A stretch of DNA of 52,090 nt from CALJIC01 sp039805565. Its GTDB lineage: Bacteria; Chloroflexota; Chloroflexia; Chloroflexales; Roseiflexaceae. Positions 43,009 to 51,223 of this stretch are shown here, in pieces. The notes under the pieces are model-generated. The model saw only the letters and a list, made by a program, of their open reading frames with translations, was not told where the DNA came from and did not search any database. Location of the stretch: contig JBDLTZ010000150.1 in assembly GCA_039805565.1 (NCBI GenBank), positions 1 through 52,090 on the forward strand, given 5' to 3'. Made by a program: the position numbers and the translations under genes. How positions within the stretch are numbered: position 1 is the stretch's first letter; each line of letters begins with the position of its first letter.

Positions 43009-44356
43009 CACGCTCGTCCAGGGGGATACGCAGCGGGTCAGGTCCCACCGCGCCCACACTACGCGGGTCGCCGCCGCCGGTCGCGCCTGTGCCGCCCGGC
43101 ATCGTGGTGCCGGGCCGCGCCGGCTCCGCGCCCGGCTGCCCTCCGCCCTCGGCCTCTAGCTCAACCGGGCGCCCGTCCACTCCCAGCCGCTCGGGCTGCA
43201 CCGGGCGCTGCTGTCCCGCAGGGCCGTTGCCCGCCCCGCCCGACTGCTCGTCACCCTGCTCGCCGCCCTGCTGGCCCTGCTCTCCCGAGCCGCCGGGGCT
43301 CTGCTGATCGCCGGGCTGGTCGCCCTGCTGTCCGCCCGGCTGGCCCTGCTCGCCTGGCCCCTGCTGACCCATCTGCTCTACCGCCTGCGCCAGGTCATCG
43401 AGCGCCTCCGAGGCCTGCTGGTCGCTGGCTTCGAGGCCGCGCGCGCTCTCACGCATCTGGTCGGACATTTCCGGGTCGGTGCGCTCGATCTCCCTCGCCG
43501 CGTCGCGCAGGTTGTCGGCCAGCTCCATGCGCGACTGCTGCGAGAGCTGCCCGGCCTGGTCCGCAAGCTCGCGGAGCTCCTGGGCGGCTTGCTCCGCGTC
43601 GCCCTGGTCCAGCGCCTCTGCGGCAGGGCGCGTGGCGCCCTGGTCTCGCAGCGCGTCCGCCAGCGCCTCCATCGTGCGTGGGTCCGCGGCAGCTCCCTGC
43701 TGCCCTTCCCCGGGCATCGGCTCGCCGCCCTCGCCGGGCATCGGCTCGCCGCCCTCGCCGGGCATCGGCTCACCGCCCTCGCCGGGGGGTGGGGGCTCCT
43801 CCGCAAAGAGGTCGGCCGGGTCTGACGCGCTCGGGAGGGGTGGTAGGGGGCTGGACGATGCACCGAGCCACGGCGCCCCGATGCCGGAGAGGAGGAGCAG
43901 CCCGGCGACGGCGAGTAGAAGTGCCAGTACCGTCAGCAGTTCGACCCACGGCATGCGCTGGCGCTGGCGGATGCGCTGGCGGAGGCCGCGCGAGGTACGC
44001 GTGGCGTTCAGCACCAGCTGGGCCTCGATCGTCCCCGGCGCCGCCCCGGCCTCTGCCACCTCGACGGCCGTCGCGAGCTGCTCGTCAAGCCCGAAGCGTC
44101 TGTCCAGGCGACGGGCGGCCTCGGCGCGTCTCATGCGCGGCCGCAGCAGCATCGCGAGGCCCACTCCCACGCACGCTAGGGCCGCTACGCCGAGCCATTC
44201 GAGCTGGAGGGGAAGGCCCCACACCAGGCTTGCGCCCAGCCCGATGCAGCAGATGCACAGGCCGATCCAGCAGGCGCGCAGCAGCGTCCTCACCCCGTAC
44301 CACGCCCAGCGGTCGGTCACAAGGCGATCGATCTGACTGTAGAGCGTCTGTCTCAT
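42980..44356 (-). CDS. Membrane protein with Gly/Gln-rich low-complexity tail
   Basis: A 458-residue protein. Two N-terminal helices (about 25-70) are followed by a cytoplasmic segment RRAEAARRLDRRFGLDEQLATAVEVAE, which resembles the DUF4175-type proteins found in Bat clusters, then a third helix (VELLTVLALLLAVAGLLLL). The remainder is a long helical/low-complexity region: GEGGEPMP repeated three times, an Ala/Glu/Gln-rich helix and a Gly/Gln/Pro-rich stretch. Family function unknown. It precedes DUF58 with a 29-base overlap and follows the peptidase gene by seven bases. Confidence 0.75.
   Translation of the reverse strand: MRQTLYSQIDRLVTDRWAWYGVRTLLRACWIGLCICCIGLGASLVWGLPLQLEWLGVAALACVGVGLAMLLRPRMRRAEAARRLDRRFGLDEQLATAVEVAEAGAAPGTIEAQLVLNATRTSRGLRQRIRQRQRMPWVELLTVLALLLAVAGLLLLSGIGAPWLGASSSPLPPLPSASDPADLFAEEPPPPGEGGEPMPGEGGEPMPGEGGEPMPGEGQQGAAADPRTMEALADALRDQGATRPAAEALDQGDAEQAAQELRELADQAGQLSQQSRMELADNLRDAAREIERTDPEMSDQMRESARGLEASDQQASEALDDLAQAVEQMGQQGPGEQGQPGGQQGDQPGDQQSPGGSGEQGQQGGEQGDEQSGGAGNGPAGQQRPVQPERLGVDGRPVELEAEGGGQPGAEPARPGTTMPGGTGATGGGDPRSVGAVGPDPLRIPLDERDVVQEYFNP
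43712..43783. repeat. 24-bp tandem repeat x3 encoding GEGGEPMP
   Basis: Units at 43712-43735, 43736-43759 and 43760-43783 are nearly identical (one A for G in the third). In-frame repeat within the membrane protein gene; copy number may vary among strains. Confidence 0.9.
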
Positions 44357-44363
44357 TGTCGTG

Positions 44364-45773
44364 TCACCACGCCTCCGCCTCGCGCAATGTCGCCCGGCGG
44401 AACACGCTCAGCGTGACACCGCCCATCCCGAGCGCCAGTAACACCCAGCCGAAGATGGCCTGCTGCTGGTCGAGGGTGGCGCGCAGCGACAGGGCCTCCT
44501 CGGCCCGCACGCGGTCACCGAGCGCAAGGAACTCAGCCGCCGCGCGGTCCGCAGCCGCACGGGCCTGCGGGTAGGTGCGCCACTCGCCTGCCATTACTCC
44601 CGCGCGCGCCAGGAGGTCGGTGGCCAGCAGTCCGCGCTCAGCGCGCTCGGCGTAGGCGCGCAGCGCCGTCTCCTGGTCTGTGTCGTTCAGGTTGGCGTAG
44701 AGCGCCTGCGCCTCGCTGGCCAGGGCAAGCGCCCGCTCGTAGTCGGCCGCGTCGAGGGCGGCGCGCGCCTCCGCTGCCTGCGTGTCGGCCTGTAGCCCAG
44801 CCTCACTGTGGCGCAGGAGCGCCTCCGCCTGCTGAAGCGTGTCGGCCTGCGAGGTGGTCCGCAGCCACTCGATCGCCGCCTCCAGCTCGAGCTTCGCGTC
44901 GCCGTAGCGCCCCTGGCGCAGCATCTCCTCGACGTGCGAGAGGTCGTAGGCCGTGAGGGCGTTGCGCCGGTAGCCCCCGTCGAGATAGCTCGGCAGCCAG
45001 TCGCGCCACTCCTGCTCCAGGCTTGCGGGCGACACGCCGTAGGTGCGCTCGAGCGCCGAGCGGTAGCCGCTGGAGCTCGCGCTGGTCGTCAGAAACTCGC
45101 GCATCTTCGCGAACGAGTAGCGCTCTACCAGGTACGCCACGACCGAGAGGGTCTGCGGGTAGGCGATGTCTGGGTTGCCGTACACACTGTCGCGGTCGTC
45201 AAGCTCGCTCCAGCTCAGCAGCGCATCCTGCTCAGCGGCGCGCCGTAGCAGGCGGATCTTCGCCTCCAGCTCCGGCGCCGGGCGCTCGACGTACTGCGCG
45301 ATCCCTTCCTGGAAGCCGACGTTGAGCCGGTTGCCAGACAGGTCGGAGGCCACGATATGCGCCAGCTCGTGGCGCACGTTGTTCTGCACCTCGTCCGGCG
45401 TCTGGTTGCGCGTCTGCGGCAGGATGACTACCACCTCGTTACGGCGGAAGTCTGCGTGGGCCACGATGCCTGACATACCGCGCGCCAGCGGGTTGGCCTC
45501 GTAGTACTGCTCGAGGGTTGGGTAGAGCCGCAGCGTCACGGGGGCAGCGACACGGTGGCCGAAGATCGCCGACACCTCATCGTAGATCTGGTCCACGAAG
45601 CCAGCGTACTCCTCGGCGGCGCGCTCGCTTCCCGCCGCATAGAGTACCGCGAAGCTGTCGGTGCGGCGCTCGCGCCACTCCGATTGGCCTGAGGTCTGGG
45701 CGAAGGTGGCGGTGGGAGAGACGAGAAGGAACAGTGCCCACGCGAGGAGCAACAGCTGCCGCAGTCGTCGCAC
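44364..45773 (-). CDS. Peptidase MA-like zinc metalloprotease, membrane anchored
   Basis: A 469-residue secreted protein. Signal peptide (LLLLAWALFLLVSPTATFAQ) then a gluzincin-type catalytic domain with HELAH in VRHELAHIVASDL and the downstream Glu in GFQEGIAQYVE. A helical region with repeat-like segments (from about 270) and a C-terminal helix (IFGWVLLALGMGGVTLSV) follow. Start GTG 45773 has AAGGAG six bases upstream. It is the first gene of the five-gene vWA cluster, so it may process or assemble with the envelope-exposed vWA proteins. Substrate unknown. Confidence 0.85.
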   Translation of the reverse strand: MRRLRQLLLLAWALFLLVSPTATFAQTSGQSEWRERRTDSFAVLYAAGSERAAEEYAGFVDQIYDEVSAIFGHRVAAPVTLRLYPTLEQYYEANPLARGMSGIVAHADFRRNEVVVILPQTRNQTPDEVQNNVRHELAHIVASDLSGNRLNVGFQEGIAQYVERPAPELEAKIRLLRRAAEQDALLSWSELDDRDSVYGNPDIAYPQTLSVVAYLVERYSFAKMREFLTTSASSSGYRSALERTYGVSPASLEQEWRDWLPSYLDGGYRRNALTAYDLSHVEEMLRQGRYGDAKLELEAAIEWLRTTSQADTLQQAEALLRHSEAGLQADTQAAEARAALDAADYERALALASEAQALYANLNDTDQETALRAYAERAERGLLATDLLARAGVMAGEWRTYPQARAAADRAAAEFLALGDRVRAEEALSLRATLDQQQAIFGWVLLALGMGGVTLSVFRRATLREAEAW

Positions 45774-45934
45774 CAGCAACTCCTTCCAGGGGATCTCAAA
45801 GTCGCGCCCCCGCGGTGGCCGCTGCGGGCGTGCGAGGGTGAAGAAACAGTTGCGTTGCCATTTGATACGACTAGTCTACCATACAACCTTTTCGCCTGCC
45901 TGAGATCAGGATGAGAAAGCCGGCGCGCTGGTGG

Positions 45935-45940
45935 TATAAT
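45935..45940 (+). promoter_or_regulatory. Extended -10 promoter of the 112-residue protein
   Basis: TGG-TATAAT; no clear -35. An 82-base leader ends in GGAGG before the ATG at 46023. The rest of the 45774-46022 gap has no gene. Confidence 0.6.
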
Positions 45941-46022
45941 GAGTCGGCGGGCTCAGCCCGTGCTTTTATCGTTCATAAACGCTCGTTTGCATCTCCATTG
46001 ACATATTTCGGAGGAAGTCACC

Positions 46023-46361
46023 ATGCCAACTCAGTCCCGTGCTCAGCGCCGCCGTCAGGCCCAGCGCCCCTCACAGCGCCCGGAGCGCAGCGTCGGCGTG
46101 GGCTCCCCTGCCGACGTCACCGCCCCGCCGGCTGAGGAGCTCGGTCAGGCGATGCCCCCTCTGGCGCCGACGCTGGTCGAGCCGCAGCCCGCGGCCCCGC
46201 GCCCGCCTCGTGCGTCCCGGCGCAGTGGGCAGCGCGCGGCGGAGCCGCTGGACTACTCGCAGGACTACGCCAGCTCGCGCCGGGACCTGGTGCGGATCGT
46301 GGTCATCAGCATCGTGCTGTTCGCCGTCATGGTGGCAATCAGCTTCTCGGGCCTGATCTAG
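46023..46361 (+). CDS. Small Pro/Arg-rich protein with C-terminal membrane helix
   Basis: 112 residues. A basic, Gln/Arg/Pro-rich disordered N-terminal part (MPTQSRAQRRRQAQRPSQRP) leads to a stretch DYSQDYASSRRDLVR and one C-terminal transmembrane helix (IVVISIVLFAVMVAISFSGLI) ending the protein, as in tail-anchored proteins. GGAGG lies seven bases upstream of the ATG. No family recognised. Confidence 0.75.
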   Translation: MPTQSRAQRRRQAQRPSQRPERSVGVGSPADVTAPPAEELGQAMPPLAPTLVEPQPAAPRPPRASRRSGQRAAEPLDYSQDYASSRRDLVRIVVISIVLFAVMVAISFSGLI

Positions 46362-46450
46362 CCCGGCGCGTGGCCGAGGGCGAGGCTGACCCGTTGTGGT
46401 GCCTGTCGCCCTCGCTCCGGTGGCCGTGCCCTACCTTCGGTCTCGCGCCT

Positions 46451-47419
46451 ATGATCACGGATCGTATTCAGAGCAAGGCCACGCGCCTGCGCCGCATCGA
46501 GCACTTGCTCTACAACGCGCCGAACGGCCTGCGCGTTGCTGACCTGGCCGACCACTGCGGCGTCGATCGGCGCACTATTTACCGAGACCTCGAGGCGCTC
46601 GCCGACATGGGCGTGCCGGTGTGGGAGAACACTGGCCGCTACGGTATCGAGCGTGACTCCTACCTCTCCACCGTGCGCCTGAACCTCAACGAGGCGGTGG
46701 CGCTCTTCTTCGCTGCTCGGCTGCTCTCGCACCACAGCGACGAGCACAACCCCCACGTCGTCACCGCGCTCAACAAACTTGCGGCCGGCGTCCCGGACAA
46801 CGCCATCTCCTCGAACATTGCCCGCCTCGCCGACCTTATCCGCTCGCGGCCGCTGCGCGCCGACTATGTGCGTGTGCTTGAGCAGACGACCCGCGCCTGG
46901 GCCGATCGGCGGCGCCTGGCGATCCAGTACCGCGCGGCCAGCGGCGACGTGACGCGGCGCGTGATCTGCCCGTATGTGCTCGAGGTCTCGCGCAGCGAGC
47001 CGGCCTCGTATGTGATCGCTCACGACGATCTCCGCGGCGCGATGCGGACGTTCAAGCTCGAGCGTGTGGCGAGCGCCGAGATCCTGGACACCACCTACAG
47101 CATCCCGCAGGAGTTCGACGCCTACGCCCAGCTGACCCACGCCTGGGGCGTGATCGACGACATGGCGGTTGAGGTGCGGCTGCGCTTTTCGCCGGCCGCC
47201 GCCCCGCGCGTGAAGGAGAGCGTGTGGCACCACAGCCAGCGCGTGAGTGATCTGCCTGACGGCGCGTGCGAGCTGGTGATGCTGGTGGGCGGGGTGCGTG
47301 AGATCAGGGCCTGGGTGCTCGGCTGGGGCGCCGATGTGGAGGTGCTTGAGCCGGCTCTGCTACGCGACGAGGTAGCGGCGCACGCGGCGCGGATGGTGGC
47401 AGTGTACGCGGCGCGCTAA
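46451..47419 (+). CDS. HTH/WYL-domain transcriptional regulator
   Basis: A 322-residue DNA-binding protein. N-terminal winged helix of the HTH_11 type (RLRRIEHLLYNAPNGLRVADLADHCGVDRRTIYRDLEAL), then a WYL domain (from about 150: RRLAIQYRAASGDVTRRVICPYVLEVS, DLRGAMRTFKLERV) and the WCX C-terminus. The canonical W-Y-L triplet is altered here (SYVIAHDDLRG). WYL domains sense ligands, often nucleic-acid-related. The ATG at 46451 is favoured because it begins the HTH; upstream frame is open to 46370. No defence or CRISPR genes are near. Confidence 0.85.
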   Translation: MITDRIQSKATRLRRIEHLLYNAPNGLRVADLADHCGVDRRTIYRDLEALADMGVPVWENTGRYGIERDSYLSTVRLNLNEAVALFFAARLLSHHSDEHNPHVVTALNKLAAGVPDNAISSNIARLADLIRSRPLRADYVRVLEQTTRAWADRRRLAIQYRAASGDVTRRVICPYVLEVSRSEPASYVIAHDDLRGAMRTFKLERVASAEILDTTYSIPQEFDAYAQLTHAWGVIDDMAVEVRLRFSPAAAPRVKESVWHHSQRVSDLPDGACELVMLVGGVREIRAWVLGWGADVEVLEPALLRDEVAAHAARMVAVYAAR

Positions 47420-47449
47420 GAGCCGGGGCTGTTGCGCCGCAATGCAAAG

Positions 47450-47479
47450 CCGGGCGCCGAGAATGTTCTCGGCGCCCGG
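47450..47479. terminator. Bidirectional terminator between WYL regulator and rpmE
   Basis: CCGGGCGCCGAGA pairs with TCTCGGCGCCCGG (13 bp) around a four-base loop; plus-strand tail TCTCTTTCTG. It lies between convergent genes. Confidence 0.88.
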
Positions 47480-47502
47480 TCTCTTTCTGTCCAGCGGGAG
47501 AG

Positions 47503-47805
47503 CTACTCCTCGTCGCCGTACAGCTCCTTGAGCAGGCTCGGCTTCTTGGGCGCCGGCACGTTCTTCGCGTCGCGGCGGCGCGCTACCTCGGCCTGCTGCT
47601 CCTGGCTCGAGCGCAGGCGCCGCATGAAGCGGTCCACCTGGCCGGCCGTGTCGACGATACGCTGCTCGCCCGTGTAGAACGGGTGACAGCGCGAGCAGAC
47701 GTCTACACGGATGCCCTCGCGGGTGCTGGTGGTAGCCCAGTGTGTCCCGCAGGTGGTGCAGACGATCTCTGTGTTATGGTTCTTCGGGTGGATACCCTTC
47801 TTCAC
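47503..47805 (-). CDS. rpmE: 50S ribosomal protein L31, zinc type
   Basis: 100 residues. GTG start with AGGAG seven bases upstream, opening KKGIHPKNHNTEIVCTTCG. The Cys pairs CTTC and CSRC are the zinc-binding (C+) form of L31. HPFYTGEQRIVDTAGQVDRF is the family signature. A C-terminal extension of about 35 charged residues goes beyond the usual length near 70. Last gene of the rplU-rpmA-rpmE set. Confidence 0.93.
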   Translation of the reverse strand: MKKGIHPKNHNTEIVCTTCGTHWATTSTREGIRVDVCSRCHPFYTGEQRIVDTAGQVDRFMRRLRSSQEQQAEVARRRDAKNVPAPKKPSLLKELYGDEE

Positions 47806-47821
47806 CTGAGTACTCCTGGGC

Positions 47822-48121
47822 CTAGCCCTGCGCCTCGGCCGTCTCGACAACGGGCTCCTCGGTGGCGGCGATCGGGATAATGCTGACCATCTTCTGCTGG
47901 CGCGAGTACGGCTGGAACTTTACGTAGCCCGCCGTCTTTGCGTAGATCGTGTAGTCGCGCCCGAGGCCGACATTCTCGCCCGGCTTGATCTTCGTGCCGT
48001 GCTGGCGCACGATGATCGTGCCCGGCAGCACCAGCTCGCCGCCGAAGCGCTTCACGCCGAGGTACTGCGGGTTGCTGTCGCGGCCGTTGCGCGAGCTGCC
48101 TACACCCTTCTTATGAGCCAT
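47822..48121 (-). CDS. rpmA: 50S ribosomal protein L27
   Basis: 99 residues, starting MAHKKGVGSSRNGRDSNPQYLGVK, the conserved N-terminus near the peptidyl-transferase centre. There is no extra N-terminal propeptide before the AHKKG. The C-terminal 15 residues are an acidic extension. 17 bp after rplU. Confidence 0.95.
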   Translation of the reverse strand: MAHKKGVGSSRNGRDSNPQYLGVKRFGGELVLPGTIIVRQHGTKIKPGENVGLGRDYTIYAKTAGYVKFQPYSRQQKMVSIIPIAATEEPVVETAEAQG

Positions 48122-48138
48122 TGCGTCCTCCCTGGTTA

Positions 48139-48489
48139 CTAGCTCGCGTTGACCGCTGCGGGCTGGCTCTCGGCGCCGATGCCCTGGATGTCACGGATCG
48201 CCACGCGCGTGAAGTTCTGGCGATGCCCGGTGCGCCGGCGATAGCGCTTCTTGTTCTTGTACTTGAAGACGACGATCTTCTCGCCCTTCACATCGCCCAC
48301 GACCTGCGCGATGACCTTCACGCCGTCCACCACGGGCGCGCCGACGACCGTCTGCGCGCTCCCGCCGACCAGCAGTACCTCGCCAAGCTCAAACTGGCTG
48401 CCCGGCTCGGCGTCCAGCAGCGCGACTTCTAGTACCTGCCCGACTTCAACGCGGTACTGCATACCGCGATCCCGGATAATTGCGTACAC
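48139..48489 (-). CDS. rplU: 50S ribosomal protein L21
   Basis: 116 residues. The GTG at 48489 has GAGGAG seven bases upstream and gives VYAIIRDRGMQYRVEVGQ, matching the MYAVI-KQYRV start of L21. GEKIVVFKYKNKKRYRRRTGHRQNFTRV is the C-terminal signature. First gene of the operon, preceded by a consensus promoter and a leader hairpin. Confidence 0.94.
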   Translation of the reverse strand: MYAIIRDRGMQYRVEVGQVLEVALLDAEPGSQFELGEVLLVGGSAQTVVGAPVVDGVKVIAQVVGDVKGEKIVVFKYKNKKRYRRRTGHRQNFTRVAIRDIQGIGAESQPAAVNAS

Positions 48490-48554
48490 GACGCCGCTCC
48501 TCACAGATTTCTGGCCAGCTCAGGAGCGCAACTGAACGCCCTGATCGCCACACA

Positions 48555-48583
48555 CGATAAAAGAGAGTGGGCTTCCCACTCTC
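48555..48583 (-). terminator. Terminator-like hairpin (attenuator) in the rplU leader
   Basis: On the minus strand GAGAGTGGG-AAG-CCCACTCTC (48583-48563) is followed by TTTTATCG. It lies between the promoter and rplU, so readthrough must be allowed by antitermination or a ribosomal-protein signal. Likely autogenous control by L21 or a similar mechanism (inference). Confidence 0.75.
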
Positions 48584-48609
48584 CGCACAGCGTGCATAAA
48601 AGCTGCATT

Positions 48610-48638
48610 ATTATAGCAAGGTGCAGGGGTGATGTCAA
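48610..48638 (-). promoter_or_regulatory. Consensus promoter of the rplU-rpmA-rpmE operon
   Basis: On the minus strand TTGACA (48638-48633), 17-base spacer, TATAAT (48615-48610) with a TGC extended -10. Confidence 0.88.
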
Positions 48639-48689
48639 ACCTCGGCTGAGTGGTCGGCTGTGCCGCCCGAGGTTATTTCCTGCGGTTTC

Positions 48690-48884
48690 GCGGCCGGCGA
48701 GGGGCTTGGAAGCAGGATGCTGAAGCGCGCCCCGCAGCCCCGCTCACTCTCGACGATGAGCAACCTGCCCGCATCATCCGGCGCGGGCTGAATGGCGGCC
48801 CGCAGCGTGATGATCGTACGCGGGGGGTGTGCTTGATGGCGTTCGAGATCAGGTTCAGCATCTCGGGCTCCACTCTGTAGAACG
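48690..48884 (-). pseudogene. Histidine kinase ATPase-domain remnant
   Basis: The minus strand reads FYRVEPEMLNLISNAIKHTP, the N box of a HATPase_c domain, then shifts frame at a six-C run (48822-48827) to PPRTIITLRAAIQ...GRLLI. This is joined directly to VESERGCGARFSILLP, the C-terminal end of such domains. The G1, F and G2 boxes are missing. No start codon, HisKA box or upstream part remains. A decayed gene fragment squeezed between the rplU and mutY promoters. Confidence 0.75.
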
Positions 48885-48910
48885 GCGTGGGGCGCCCGAC
48901 CGTAACTCGG

Positions 48911-48916
48911 TATAAT
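48911..48916 (+). promoter_or_regulatory. -10 element for a near-leaderless mutY transcript
   Basis: TATAAT ends ten bases before the mutY ATG at 48927, leaving a leader of only a few bases. No -35 consensus. Confidence 0.55.
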
Positions 48917-48926
48917 AGAGAACGAT

Positions 48927-49892
48927 ATGACAGCTCCTAATAGATCCACGCCCGCCGCAATGCCCTACGACACACGTGTGTTTCGTGAGGCGCTGCTGGC
49001 CTGGTTCGCGCAGAGCGCCCGCGACCTGCCGTGGCGCCGCACCCGCGACCCGTACCGCATTCTGGTTTCCGAGATTATGCTTCAGCAGACTCAGGTAGAC
49101 CGGGTGCTGCCAAAGTACCTGGCCTTCCTCGAGCTCTTCCCGACGCTCGAGGCGCTGGCCGCCGCCCCCACCTCCGAGGTGATTCGCGCCTGGGCCGGCC
49201 TGGGCTACAACCGCCGTGCTGTAAACCTGCAGCGCGCCGCCCGTGCCGTGCTGGATGAGCACGGCGGGGTCTTCCCGCGCGATGTGGCCGCGCTCCTGCG
49301 CCTCCCCGGGATCGGCCCCTACACGGCGGGCGCTGTGGCCTGCTTTGCATTCGAGCAGGATGTTGCCTTTATGGACACCAACATCCGGCGCGTGGTGCGG
49401 CGTGCCCTGGCCGACCCAGCGTCTGAGCCGGGTGATGCCGAGCTCCTCGCGCTCGCGCAGGCTGTAGTCCCGCCCGGCCGGGGGTGGGCCTGGAATCAGG
49501 CGATCATGGAGCTCGGCGCGCTGATCTGCACCGCCGCGTCGCCCGCCTGCTGGCGCTGCCCGCTGCGCGACCTGTGCTGGGACTACGATGCCCGACGTAC
49601 GGCGGACGAGCACGCCCTTGATGCCCCGTTGGGCCCACCAGCCCCCACCCGCCGCGTAGCCGAGCGCCGCGAGACCCCCTTCGCCGGCTCGAGCCGCTGG
49701 TACCGCGGCCGTCTCGTAGCGGCGCTGCGCGAGGCGCCCGCAAGAGCCTCGGTGCCGCTGGCCGAGCTTGGGCCCCGGCTCAAGCCGGAGTACGGCACGG
49801 CCGACGCGTCCTGGCTGCTGGCCCTGGCTCAGGGGCTGGCACGCGACGGGCTGATCATCCTCGACGGCGAGCATGTGCGGCTCCCCGACTAG
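48927..49892 (+). CDS. mutY: A/G-specific adenine DNA glycosylase (MutY-like)
   Basis: 321 residues. HhH-GPD glycosylase that removes adenine opposite 8-oxoguanine. E49 in SEIMLQQTQVDRV, helix-hairpin-helix LLRLPGIGPYTAGAV and D150 in FMDTNIRRVV are the catalytic features. The 4Fe-4S cluster cysteines are spaced C-x6-C-x2-C-x5-C (CTAASPACWRCPLRDLC). The C-terminal part (GSSRWYRGRLVAALR ... LARDGLIILDGEHVRLPD) looks like a short winged-helix rather than the NUDIX-like 8-oxoG sensor of E. coli MutY. Confidence 0.88.
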   Translation: MTAPNRSTPAAMPYDTRVFREALLAWFAQSARDLPWRRTRDPYRILVSEIMLQQTQVDRVLPKYLAFLELFPTLEALAAAPTSEVIRAWAGLGYNRRAVNLQRAARAVLDEHGGVFPRDVAALLRLPGIGPYTAGAVACFAFEQDVAFMDTNIRRVVRRALADPASEPGDAELLALAQAVVPPGRGWAWNQAIMELGALICTAASPACWRCPLRDLCWDYDARRTADEHALDAPLGPPAPTRRVAERRETPFAGSSRWYRGRLVAALREAPARASVPLAELGPRLKPEYGTADASWLLALAQGLARDGLIILDGEHVRLPD

Positions 49893-49930
49893 TTGGGCTT
49901 GCGCCGGGGATGTGAAGAGAGACCCCGTGT

Positions 49931-49936
49931 TATAAT
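49931..49936 (+). promoter_or_regulatory. -10 element of the deacetylase gene
   Basis: TATAAT, about 75 bases upstream of the start; the leader can fold (GCCAGGCT... AGCCTGG-like pairings are imperfect). No clear -35. Confidence 0.5.
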
Positions 49937-50010
49937 TGCCAGGCTGCGAGCCTCTCCGATACCTGGTCTCTTGGCAGTACGCCGAGAGCCTAGAGTTGTA
50001 GCGTGTGGCC

Positions 50011-51042
50011 ATGACCACTGCCGTGATCTTCAACCCCCGCCAGGCGGCGCACGACGAGCCCCGGCACGTCGAGCAGGCCGCGCGCCTGACAGCCGTCTCG
50101 GTGGCGCTGGATGACAGCGGGCTGCGCCCCGACCTCCTCGAGCTGCCGCCCACGCCCGCGACCGAGCAGCAGATCCGCGCCGTCCATCAGGCCTCGATGA
50201 TCGATCTGGTGCGCTGGACCGCCACTCAGCCCGGGCTGTGGCTCGACCAGGACACCTACACGACGATGGTCTCATGGGAGGCCGCCCTGTATGGCGCCGG
50301 CGCCGTGGTGCAGGCCACCGACGCTGTGGCGGAGGGCCGTGTGACCAACGCCTTTGCGCTGGTTCGCCCCCCCGGCCACCACGCGACCCCCACGCGCCCC
50401 ATGGGCTTCTGCCTGTTCAACAACATCGCCGTGGCCGCACGCCACGCCCTCGACACGATTGGGCTGGACCGTGTGGCGATTGTGGACTACGACGTGCACC
50501 ACGGCAATGGGACGCAGGATGTGTTCTACGGCGAGCGGCGCGCGCTGTTCTGCTCGACCCACGCCTCGCCGCTGTACCCCGGCACCGGCGCGCCCGGCGA
50601 GATCGGGGCCGGCGACGCGGCCGGGACGACGCTCAATGTGCCGCTGCCCCATGGGACCGGCGACATGGGTAGCGCGCGGGTGTTCGATGAGGTGCTTGTC
50701 CCGGCGATCCGGCGCTTCGCCCCGCAGATGATCTTCGTCTCCGCCGGCTACGACGGGCACTGGGCCGACCCGCTCGGCCCGCTGTCGCTCTCGGTGCACG
50801 GCTACGCCGCGCTCACGTCCCGACTGATGGCGCTGGCCGACGAGCTGTGCGAGGGGCGGATTGTGCTGGCGCTGGAGGGCGGCTACAACCGTCCGGCGCT
50901 CGGCGCCTGCGTGGTGGCCTCGCTGCGGGTGCTGCTCGGGCGAGACCCCGGTCCAGACACCCTTGGCCCCTCGGACAGCGAGGAGCCCGATCTGTCGGCC
51001 CTGATCGCGCGCGCCAAGCGTCACCCGCTGCTGAACTCGTGA
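50011..51042 (+). CDS. Histone-deacetylase-superfamily amidohydrolase
   Basis: 343 residues, an arginase-fold zinc enzyme removing acetyl or other acyl groups from amines (AcuC, acetylpolyamine amidohydrolase or HDAC type). Active-site signatures are RPPGHHATPTRPMGFCLFNN, VDYDVHHGNGTQDVFY with the Zn ligands Asp/His, and SAGYDGHWADPLG with the third Zn Asp. The EGGYN tail motif is present. The GTG two codons earlier (50005) is an alternative start. Substrate not predictable; lies between mutY and his genes without functional link. Confidence 0.9.
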   Translation: MTTAVIFNPRQAAHDEPRHVEQAARLTAVSVALDDSGLRPDLLELPPTPATEQQIRAVHQASMIDLVRWTATQPGLWLDQDTYTTMVSWEAALYGAGAVVQATDAVAEGRVTNAFALVRPPGHHATPTRPMGFCLFNNIAVAARHALDTIGLDRVAIVDYDVHHGNGTQDVFYGERRALFCSTHASPLYPGTGAPGEIGAGDAAGTTLNVPLPHGTGDMGSARVFDEVLVPAIRRFAPQMIFVSAGYDGHWADPLGPLSLSVHGYAALTSRLMALADELCEGRIVLALEGGYNRPALGACVVASLRVLLGRDPGPDTLGPSDSEEPDLSALIARAKRHPLLNS

Positions 51043-51223
51043 GCCATGAGTGCGTGGGGGCGCGACAGGTGTCGTGCAGCCTCGAGCGGAGCAGTGCAGG
51101 CTGGAAAGGCTTCCCCATAGCCGCGTATCAGGTCAGAGCAGAGTGTGGGGCCATCCTTGGGAGAATACCTTATACACAACCAGCAGAGTTGCTGTGGCGG
51201 AGCGAGCAGCCCTGAGAGAGCAT

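Noticed and set aside
46451..47419. WYL regulator as sign of a defence island
   Set aside because: Neighbours are ribosomal protein and housekeeping genes; no nuclease, methylase or CRISPR genes are near.
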